From contig JACMNN010000009.1 of NCBI GenBank assembly GCA_014378555.1, positions 1 to 38,784 on the forward strand: a DNA stretch of 38,784 nt, given 5' to 3'. The translations under genes and the position numbers were made by a program. Each line of letters begins with the position of its first letter. Position 1 is the first letter of the stretch. A model generated the notes under the pieces. That model had not been told where the DNA came from. It saw only the letters and a list, made by a program, of their open reading frames with translations, and did no database searches. Positions 31,955-38,784 of this stretch are shown one piece after another. The stretch comes from Burkholderiales bacterium. GTDB taxonomy: Bacteria > Pseudomonadota > Gammaproteobacteria > Burkholderiales > Casimicrobiaceae.

Positions 31955-33322
31955 CTAGGTCTTGAACATGCCCGGCTCAAGGCTATGCCGTTGTAACAGT
32001 TTGTAAAACTCGGTGCGATTGCGCCCCGCCATCTGCGCAGCTTGCGCCGCGTTGCCGGCCGTCAGTTTCAAAATACGCACCAAATAATCGCGCTCAAAGG
32101 TTTTGCGCGCCGACTCGAACGACACTAACGGCGCGGCACTGTCGTCGAGGCTAGGGCGAATTAGCGACAGCGGAATCACATGCGTCGTCGACAGCGCAAC
32201 CGCCTGTTCCAGCAGATTTTCCAGTTGCCGCACATTGCCCGGCCACGGCGTGCTGACAATGGCCGCCAGCGCGTCTGGCGCAAGCGTCGGCACCGGTTTT
32301 CGATATCGCGTGGCGATTTTTCGTAAAAAGTGCGCCGCCAATAGCGGTATGTCTTCGCGCCGTTCGGCCAGCGACGGCAGTTTTAGCGCAACCACATTCA
32401 GCCGATAAAACAAGTCTTCGCGAAACGTGCGATCTGCGCGCATTTGATCGAGATTTCGATGCGTAGCTGAAATGATCCGCACATCCACATTCACCGTTTG
32501 CGTCGAGCCCACCGGCCGCACTGCACTGTCCTGCAACACGCGCAAAAGCTTCGCCTGAAGCGACAACGGCATATCGCCAATCTCGTCGAGAAATAGGCTG
32601 CCGCCATCGGCCGCTTGGAACAAACCGCGCTGCGCAGTGGCCGCCCCGGTGAACGCCCCCTTCGCATAACCGAACAGTTCGCTCTCCAGTAATTGTTCGG
32701 GGATGGCCGCACAGTTGATCGCCATGAACGGCTTCGCGGCTCGATTGCTCGCCGCATGAATGGCGCGGGCCAGCAACTCTTTTCCGGTACCGGATTCGCC
32801 CAGCACCAACACTGACGCCATCGAATCCGCCACCAGTCGCGCCCGGCGCAATAGGTCGTCCATTTTGGCGCTGCGGGTCACGATTTCTGCGCGCCATGCG
32901 CTCTCCGTCGCGCTGCCACCCGCCGAATTGCCGCCTACGCCGCTGTCCCGCGCTTCGCCGGAAACGGTCACCGCTTGCGCTACTTTTTTCAGTAAATCTT
33001 GCGGGTCGAAGGGCTTAGTTAGAAATCCGAAAACGCCGCGCTGCGTCGCCGCTACCGCATCGGGAATGGTGCCATGCGCAGTGAGAATAATTACTGGTAG
33101 CGTGGGGTGCTGCGCATTGATCTGCTCAAACAATTGCAGCCCGTCAATCCCGGGCATACGCAAATCAGTGACCACTACGGCCGGCCGCGACACGGCTATT
33201 TGCGCCAAAGCGATTTCGCCGCTTTCGGCATTTTTTACGCGATAACCTGCCGCTGACAAGCGCAAGCTGATCAGCTTGAGCAAATCGCGATCGTCGTCAA
33301 CCAGCAGAATTTCAGCAGCCAT
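31955..33322 (-). CDS. glrR: Sigma-54-dependent response regulator GlrR/QseF
   Basis: 455 aa. Receiver domain (phospho-acceptor Asp53 in VVTDLRMPG, Lys in FGFLTKPFDP), AAA+ domain with Walker A GESGTGKE, the sigma-54 contact motif GAFTGA in ELFGYAKGAFTGAATAQ, Walker B GGSLFLDEIGD, and a Fis-type HTH at the C-terminus (GNAAQAAQMAGRNRTEFYKLL). It activates sigma-54 promoters on phosphorylation by the adjacent GlrK. The downstream gene order kinase-lipoprotein-regulator matches the enterobacterial qseE-qseG-qseF operon. Confidence 0.95.
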   Translation of the reverse strand: MAAEILLVDDDRDLLKLISLRLSAAGYRVKNAESGEIALAQIAVSRPAVVVTDLRMPGIDGLQLFEQINAQHPTLPVIILTAHGTIPDAVAATQRGVFGFLTKPFDPQDLLKKVAQAVTVSGEARDSGVGGNSAGGSATESAWRAEIVTRSAKMDDLLRRARLVADSMASVLVLGESGTGKELLARAIHAASNRAAKPFMAINCAAIPEQLLESELFGYAKGAFTGAATAQRGLFQAADGGSLFLDEIGDMPLSLQAKLLRVLQDSAVRPVGSTQTVNVDVRIISATHRNLDQMRADRTFREDLFYRLNVVALKLPSLAERREDIPLLAAHFLRKIATRYRKPVPTLAPDALAAIVSTPWPGNVRQLENLLEQAVALSTTHVIPLSLIRPSLDDSAAPLVSFESARKTFERDYLVRILKLTAGNAAQAAQMAGRNRTEFYKLLQRHSLEPGMFKT

Positions 33323-33327
33323 AACGA

Positions 33328-33945
33328 CTAATTCCTGCGCCGTTCGCGGTCGAGCAAATTTTTCTCGATCGCTTTAAGCGCGTCAAGTTTTTGTTGTAGC
33401 GCATCTGCTCGCTTTTGTTCTTCTTTAAGTTGTCGCGTTCGCTCCGCCAACAACGCGAGCATCACGTCTGCGACCGGCCGCAGCGGATGTGTCGCAGCGA
33501 AGCCGCCTTTCGCCATCAGCGGCTCCAGAAGTCCTTGCAGGCGCGCATCGTCACCCGCGGTGGCTCCAAGCAATCCTGAAATCCACGCGTAACGCAAACG
33601 ATTAACGCTGCTCTTGTCTTTGTTGAATACCGTTTGTGATGCCAAAAAATCTTTACGCAATTCATCAGGTGACGCATTGGCGTAGCGCGCCATTTCAATC
33701 AGCAGCGCGAGGCTTTGCTCCTGATCATCAGGTAATTTGATTGGCCCGGGCGTTGGCACCACAGCTGGAACCGATTTTTCCACCTCAACATAAACCGGCA
33801 CATAGACCGTTTGCGTCACCGCTGGGATCGCTGGCGCCTCCGGCAGCAGCGGAGGTTCCGGCGCGGTAGCGCAGCCTGTCAACAGTATCGCTGGCAGAAA
33901 CGCCACCAACCATGCTCCCGTAAAAGAAGCGCTACTACGCCGCAA
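33328..33945 (-). CDS. QseG/YfhG-like outer-membrane lipoprotein
   Basis: 205 aa lipoprotein: signal sequence with lipobox LLTGC (FLPAILLTGCATAPEPP), a Pro-rich spacer, a middle helical domain (LALLIEMARYANASPDELRKDF) and a C-terminal coiled coil (RTRQLKEEQKRADALQQKLDALKA). In E. coli QseG/YfhG sits between the sensor and regulator genes and modulates the kinase; position and architecture match here, although sequence similarity seems low. The start is probably TTG 33945, overlapping glrK by 11 bp. Confidence 0.75.
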   Translation of the reverse strand: MRRSSASFTGAWLVAFLPAILLTGCATAPEPPLLPEAPAIPAVTQTVYVPVYVEVEKSVPAVVPTPGPIKLPDDQEQSLALLIEMARYANASPDELRKDFLASQTVFNKDKSSVNRLRYAWISGLLGATAGDDARLQGLLEPLMAKGGFAATHPLRPVADVMLALLAERTRQLKEEQKRADALQQKLDALKAIEKNLLDRERRRN

Positions 33946-35407
33946 TTGAATCTCCCTGCATCACAGTCTGTGGCCCTTCAGAGCGCGTTAAATCAAGCGG
34001 CAACCGCACCCGGAAACGGCCACCGGATTTGCCCGGCTCAACAACAAAAACATAGCCGTGATGTGCCAGCACATACTCACGGACAATCGCTAAGCCAAGA
34101 CCCGAACCCTTGATTTTGCCGTTGGTACTGGCACCGCCGCGATAAAACGATTCGAACACGCGTTCCTGCTCCTCGAGCGCGACCCCGGGGCCGTCGTCTT
34201 CAATATCAATCTGTGCCATCCCGTCATCGAGCGTGCTGATGATGCGAATTCTTCCGCCACGTGGCGTGTACTTAATGGCATTCGAGAAAAGATTATCCAA
34301 CACCACTCGCAATTGCTCCCGATCGCCAAGCAACATCGGCGCTTGGCCCTGAATATCCACGGAAATCACGCGCGACAACATTTCAAGCCGATGTTCGCGC
34401 ACCACGCGATCAATCAGATGTTGCATCTCAACGGCTTCCACTTTAACTTGCGTCGCGCTCTTGTGCTGCTGATATGACAGCAAATCTTCAATCAAGCGCT
34501 GCAACGACAACGTGTTGTCGCGAATAATGCGCACGATATCGGTTTGCTGCGTCGATAGCTCTCCGACAATTCGATCGTTCAGAAGTTCGGAGCCTTCACG
34601 TACCGCCGTCAACGGCGTCTTCAACTCGTGCGACACATGGCGCAAGAATCGCGATTGATGTGTTTCGAGCTCGAGCAAACGGCGACGCAACCAGTCGAGC
34701 CGTTCGCCCAGTGAGCGGAGATCACGCGGGCCTTTAATCAGAATCCCTTCGTTAAATTCGCCACGGCCCAACTTGCGAATGCTGCGATCAATATTGCGCA
34801 ACGGCCGTGAAATCAAAATCGAAAATCCAACCGCCAGCAACAGCGCGGTCACCGCAGCGACGCCCAAAAACCACGGCCAATTTTCGCGTGTCTTAGCCGC
34901 CATTTCCCGCAGGGTAACCACCTCCCGTTCAGTCACGCGCCCAAGCAGCGCCGCGGCTTGGGCGGCATTGTCGGCGAGATCAGCGGCAGTTTCGCCAAGC
35001 TTCGGTCGTTCGCTCGCGTCTGGCAGGCCATTCTTCATCGCGGTTGACAGCGCGATACGTTGCCCGCTCAGCTTCTTCAACACATCGCGCTCATCGTCGG
35101 TTAAGGGCAAGCTCTGACTGCGAATCAACGACGTGTCGAGCTGCGCATCGAGCTTGCGATAACTGTCGATCAGTGTGGCGTCTTCCAGCACGATCGATTG
35201 CCGCACAGCACGCTCAATTTTGCTGGTCAAGTCACGCAATTCACGCGATGACGCACTCGCCGCCTCAGCCTCACGCACCGAAAGCTGTGAGCGTTTGGCC
35301 AGACTATCCAAGCCAAACGCCAACTCGGCCAAAGCCACCACCAAAGGCACGGCCGACAGCACGAAGCAAGCAAGGATTACGTTGGTGAGGGAGCGAGGGT
35401 AATACAC
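33935..35407 (-). CDS. glrK: Sensor histidine kinase GlrK/QseE
   Basis: Membrane histidine kinase, partner of GlrR. TM1 (LTNVILACFVLSAVPLVVAL), periplasmic helical sensor region, TM2 (FLGVAAVTALLLAVGFSIL), HAMP, H-box FLRHVSHELKTPLTAVREGS, N-box NLFSNAIKYTPRGG, G boxes DDGPGVALEEQERVFESFY and GSGLGLAIVREY. The track start at 35533 overlaps the GNAT gene by 40 bp; GTG 35407 gives VYYPRSLTNVIL just before TM1, like relatives, and a 490-aa protein. Confidence 0.93.
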   Translation of the reverse strand: MYYPRSLTNVILACFVLSAVPLVVALAELAFGLDSLAKRSQLSVREAEAASASSRELRDLTSKIERAVRQSIVLEDATLIDSYRKLDAQLDTSLIRSQSLPLTDDERDVLKKLSGQRIALSTAMKNGLPDASERPKLGETAADLADNAAQAAALLGRVTEREVVTLREMAAKTRENWPWFLGVAAVTALLLAVGFSILISRPLRNIDRSIRKLGRGEFNEGILIKGPRDLRSLGERLDWLRRRLLELETHQSRFLRHVSHELKTPLTAVREGSELLNDRIVGELSTQQTDIVRIIRDNTLSLQRLIEDLLSYQQHKSATQVKVEAVEMQHLIDRVVREHRLEMLSRVISVDIQGQAPMLLGDREQLRVVLDNLFSNAIKYTPRGGRIRIISTLDDGMAQIDIEDDGPGVALEEQERVFESFYRGGASTNGKIKGSGLGLAIVREYVLAHHGYVFVVEPGKSGGRFRVRLPLDLTRSEGPQTVMQGDSIAA

Positions 35408-35493
35408 AGGACGATTGTAGGATGCGTACCGAGCAGTGATGCGCGGCTCAGAATTCTGGTGCGCAGGACGTTCAGTGCTGCGACCGCAGGTGG

Positions 35494-36030
35494 CTAACCC
35501 TGTACCAAATAATCCGCGCTGACCGGGCGCCACATGTGGAGCTTGTCTAAGTACGCGCTGGTCGCTTTTACGGCCCGTGTTTCGCGACCAAACGTCAAAA
35601 ATCCGAGCTTTGAGTAGAGCCGCACTGCCGCCAAATTGTCTGCCGTAACAGTAAGATTTATCAGCTCAATGCTGCTCAACTTACGCGACTCGGCAAGCGC
35701 CTCATCGAGCAGGCGCCGGCCAACGCCCCTGCCTGCGTAATCCTTCATGACGTACATGGCGGTAAGCTGGACCTTGTGACGCTCCCGCAATCGTTGGTAC
35801 GCCTCCAACCGAGCTGTGCCGATCAGCGCATCGCCCAAATCGAACGCACCGATCGTGACGGTGGTGGGGTCTTGCAGGCGCTTGGTCCACCATTCGATCG
35901 GCTTGTTCGCGCGCTCCTCAAAAGTGGACGTAAACGCCGTGTCATGTTCGCTGTAGGCGCGCAACATCAGCGCGCGATACACACCTGCGTCTACTGCAGC
36001 AAGCCGTTTAATTGAGATACCCGCACTCAT
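35494..36030 (-). CDS. GNAT-family N-acetyltransferase
   Basis: 178 aa with the acetyl-CoA motif MYVMKDYAGRGVGRRLLDEAL and the motif B region LTVTADNLAAVRLYSKLGFLTFGRE. Substrate unknown. It lies between the RND pump gene and glrK on the same strand, 18 bp after the pump stop, so it is probably co-transcribed with the pump. Confidence 0.88.
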   Translation of the reverse strand: MSAGISIKRLAAVDAGVYRALMLRAYSEHDTAFTSTFEERANKPIEWWTKRLQDPTTVTIGAFDLGDALIGTARLEAYQRLRERHKVQLTAMYVMKDYAGRGVGRRLLDEALAESRKLSSIELINLTVTADNLAAVRLYSKLGFLTFGRETRAVKATSAYLDKLHMWRPVSADYLVQG

Positions 36031-36048
36031 CGCGTTCTCCGAAATAGG

Positions 36049-38784
36049 TTATTCGCCCGCCTGCGGCACAGGATGCTGCGCAAGTGATTCGGCCTCGGCG
36101 ATCTCGCGTTCGCGAACGCCGCGGCCGGCCCGCGCTAAGAGAGTGTACGCGGTGGGCACTACGAACAGCGTCAACGTGGTGCCGAGCAACATACCGCCTA
36201 CGATCACCCAGCCGATAACCTGACGGCTCTCCGCGCCCGCGCCAACGGCGCGCGCTAGCGGCACCGCGCCCAACACCATAGCACCGGTGGTCATCAAAAT
36301 CGGGCGCAGCCGCAGCACCGCGGCCTCAATCACGGCCTCACGAATGCCCATGCCCTGATCGCGCAACTGATTGGAAAATTCCACCAGCAAAATACCGTGC
36401 TTGGTGATCAGCCCGACCAGCGTAATCAACCCGATCTGGCTGTAAATATTTAGTGTGTTGCCGGTCAACGTCAGCGCCAGCAACGCGCCGGCCATCGACA
36501 GCGGTACTGTGAGCATGATGATGAACGGATCAACAAAACTCTCAAACTGCGCAGCTAGCACCAAATAGATGAACCCGAGCGCGAGCAGAAACACAAAGTA
36601 AATATCGCTCGATGAGTCACGGAACTCGCGCGCCTGTCCCGACAAATCGTTTTGCACCGTGGCGGGCAGCACACGTTTGGCGGCATCATTCATGTAGGCG
36701 AGCGCTTCGCCCTGAGTAAATCCTGGAGCGAGATTGGCGTTGACCGTGGCGGCGCGGACGCGCTGAAAGTGCGCAATACCGCGTGGGCTGACGCCTTCAC
36801 TTACGGTGACCAAATTCGACAGCGGCACCATATCGCCGTTGCGGTTGCGCACGTTGATTTCGCTGATGCGCTCGGGCGTGTCGCGGCCATCGCGTGCGAC
36901 CTGCACGATCACATCATACTGCTCACCATCTTGCTTAAACCGCGTCACCAGACGACCACCAAGCATCGTTTCCAGCGTGCGGCCAACCACGTCCACATTG
37001 GCCCCGACGTCCACCACTTTATCGCGGTTGACGCGCACCCGCAGCTCCGGCGTGTTCATGCGCAAATCGGTGTCAATGTTGACGAAGCCGGGGTTTTTAG
37101 CCATTTCGGCCTGCATTGAGCGCACGAACGCCTGCATCTGCTCATAAGGCACGGCCGCCAGCACCACAAACTCAATCGGTTTGGCGCGCGGGTTAGCGCC
37201 GAGCGAGCCGGGCTGCGTCGGGAAGGCCTGCACCCCGGCGATTGCTTGAAATTTAGGCGTCAGTTCTTTGGCGATTTCGGACTGTGTGCGGGTACGATCT
37301 TTCCAGTCTTTCAGCCGCAACAATGCGGTGCCGTCCGATACGTTCGGAAAGCCGCCGTTGCCACCGTAAGCTAGCGTTTCCGGCAGCAATTTGTAGATGC
37401 TCTCAATCTGTTCCACGTACTTCACGACGTAGTCGGAGTTTGATCCTTCTGGCGCCGACACGAAACCGAAGATGACGCCACGATCTTCCAGCGGCGACAG
37501 TTCTGTTTTGATGTTTTTGAACAATAGTGCAGCCGATCCGGCGACGATCAGAACGATCAGCACCATGATCAGCCGGTTGTCGAGCGCCACGTTGAGCAGC
37601 CGTTTGTAGCCGCGCGTGAACGCCTCAAAGCCATTTTCGATCCAGACGTAAACTTTGGAATGCTTGGTCTCATGCTTGAGCAGCACCGAGCACATCATCG
37701 GCGAAAGCGTCAGCGCGACGAAGCCGGACACCACCACCGCGCCGGCCAGCGCCAGCGCAAATTCGATGAACAAACGTCCGGTGCGGCCGGTGGCAAATGC
37801 CAATGGAGCGAACACAGCAGCCAACGTCAACGTCATCGCGACCACCGCGAAGCCGATTTCACGAGTACCGACCAGGGCCGCCTGCAAGCGCCCCATGCCG
37901 TTTTCAATGTGGCGATGAATATTTTCAAGCACCACAATGGCGTCGTCCACCACCAGTCCGACCGCGAGCACCATCGCCAACAACGTCAATGTGTTGATGG
38001 TGAAGCCGAACGCGTACATGATGAAAAACGCGCCGGTTAACGCGACCGGAATCGTGATCAACGGGATGATCGTGGCGCGGAAACTACGCAAGAAAAAGAA
38101 GATCACCAGTGCAACCAGAATGACCGCTTCGCCAATGGTGCTGAACACCGCCTTGATGGACTCAGCAATAAACACCGAGCTGTCGTAATTAAGCTCGATC
38201 TTCATGCCTTTTGGCAGCGATTCCTGAATACGTGGAATTTCTGCAATCGCTGCTTTGGATAAATCCAGCGGATTGCCCGTGGACTGGCGGATGATGCCGA
38301 AACCGACCGCCGTCTTACCCATAAAGCGCTGGAAACCGCGCTCTTCCGCTGCAGCGACCTCCACCCGAGCCACGTCGCGAATGCGGATTGGATAGCCGCC
38401 CGATTGCGCGATGGTGATGGCGCCGAATTCTTCCGGTGTTTGCAGATCGGTTTGCGCCAGCACGTTGAACTCGCGTAGTCGGCTCTCGATACGTCCCGCG
38501 GGAATTTCCACATTCTGCGCGCGCAGTGCGCTCTCGACGTCGGCGACGGTCAGGCGAAACGCGGCGAGCTTGGCGGGCTCGACAAAGATTCGCATTGAGG
38601 TCTTGCGCTCACCAAAAATACGTAGATCGGCGGCACCGGGTAACACCAGCATGCGCGGCTTGATCAATCGGTTAACGGCGTCGGACAGTTGCAATTGAGT
38701 GTGCGTCTCGGAGGTCAATGCAAACCACATCACCGGCGAGGCATCAGCGTCGACCTTGGCAATCACCGGCTCGTCGGCTGAAGC
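36049..38784 (-). CDS. RND efflux pump inner-membrane subunit (HAE1-like), 5' truncated by window edge
   Basis: At least 911 residues of an AcrB/MexF-type resistance-nodulation-division permease. The reading frame is open to the right edge, so the track start at 38766 is not the true start and about 100-130 N-terminal residues are outside. Proton-relay DD in LAVGLVVDDAIVVLENIHRHIENG (TM4), second half KHGILLVEFSNQLRDQGMG with LRPILMTTGAMVLGAVPLA, and periplasmic porter domains are complete. Exports hydrophobic compounds together with a membrane-fusion protein and an outer-membrane channel, which should lie beyond the window. Specificity cannot be predicted. Confidence 0.93.
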   Translation of the reverse strand, partial: ASADEPVIAKVDADASPVMWFALTSETHTQLQLSDAVNRLIKPRMLVLPGAADLRIFGERKTSMRIFVEPAKLAAFRLTVADVESALRAQNVEIPAGRIESRLREFNVLAQTDLQTPEEFGAITIAQSGGYPIRIRDVARVEVAAAEERGFQRFMGKTAVGFGIIRQSTGNPLDLSKAAIAEIPRIQESLPKGMKIELNYDSSVFIAESIKAVFSTIGEAVILVALVIFFFLRSFRATIIPLITIPVALTGAFFIMYAFGFTINTLTLLAMVLAVGLVVDDAIVVLENIHRHIENGMGRLQAALVGTREIGFAVVAMTLTLAAVFAPLAFATGRTGRLFIEFALALAGAVVVSGFVALTLSPMMCSVLLKHETKHSKVYVWIENGFEAFTRGYKRLLNVALDNRLIMVLIVLIVAGSAALLFKNIKTELSPLEDRGVIFGFVSAPEGSNSDYVVKYVEQIESIYKLLPETLAYGGNGGFPNVSDGTALLRLKDWKDRTRTQSEIAKELTPKFQAIAGVQAFPTQPGSLGANPRAKPIEFVVLAAVPYEQMQAFVRSMQAEMAKNPGFVNIDTDLRMNTPELRVRVNRDKVVDVGANVDVVGRTLETMLGGRLVTRFKQDGEQYDVIVQVARDGRDTPERISEINVRNRNGDMVPLSNLVTVSEGVSPRGIAHFQRVRAATVNANLAPGFTQGEALAYMNDAAKRVLPATVQNDLSGQAREFRDSSSDIYFVFLLALGFIYLVLAAQFESFVDPFIIMLTVPLSMAGALLALTLTGNTLNIYSQIGLITLVGLITKHGILLVEFSNQLRDQGMGIREAVIEAAVLRLRPILMTTGAMVLGAVPLARAVGAGAESRQVIGWVIVGGMLLGTTLTLFVVPTAYTLLARAGRGVREREIAEAESLAQHPVPQAGE

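Overview
The window reads as chromosomal DNA of a betaproteobacterium, most likely Burkholderiales or a close relative. The grounds are the aceE-aceF-lpdA operon with an extra lipoyl domain on E3, a Bug-type tripartite tricarboxylate receptor, the gene order dacC-dat-ybeD-lipB-lipA, the MsrPQ pair, and moderately high GC. I see no rRNA, tRNA, CRISPR array or prophage. This is inference from gene content and order; no search was run.

Layout. 1-5379 (minus): pyruvate dehydrogenase complex, aceE -> aceF -> lpdA (lpdA runs off the left edge). 5791-12121 (plus): Bug receptor, CSD-DUF1294 protein, an orphan VapB-like antitoxin remnant, an SDR oxidoreductase, a WS/DGAT acyltransferase and two alpha/beta hydrolases. 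12104-14528 (minus): pteridine reductase -> folA -> azlC -> azlD. 14527-15774 (plus): MidA-type methyltransferase. 15898-16866 (minus): secreted alpha/beta-hydrolase-fold protein lacking the usual nucleophile. 16929-19102 (plus): msrP, DUF2306-like membrane protein, msrQ. Then a carbohydrate porin, dadA, and the cell-wall/lipoate run dacC-dat-ybeD-lipB-lipA, followed by an EamA transporter (to 27666). 27804-38784 (minus): RND pump, GNAT, GlrK-QseG-GlrR two-component module, dut, a PfkB kinase, a candidate small RNA, ctpA and moeB/thiF.

The outstanding signal is a family of GC-rich hairpin repeats (a ccctctcccgc...gcgggagaggg hairpin with a one-sided G-rich tail), mostly lying inside coding sequences and read through in frame. 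Inverted pairs occupy all three linkers next to the lipoyl domains of AceF and LpdA. A single copy sits inside MidA. A perfect 41-bp inverted pair flanks a DUF559 (Vsr/PD-(D/E)XK-like) nuclease domain inserted in frame inside lipB, immediately before the catalytic-lysine strand. I interpret the lipB insertion as a small mobile element: a nuclease domain bracketed by REP-like hairpins, with the shorter copies as its non-autonomous relatives. It is comparable in layout to REP/RAYT elements but has a different enzyme. The mobilisation role is inference.

A second notable signal is a compact three-hairpin RNA candidate on the minus strand between the PfkB gene and ctpA. It has two C-rich loops, a CCUCCC linker and a strong intrinsic terminator.

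Functional links: the lipoate genes lipB-lipA make the cofactor carried by the lipoyl domains of AceF and LpdA, so the same repeat family has entered both the makers and the users of lipoate. The pteridine reductase-folA pair and the MsrPQ pair are further coherent modules.
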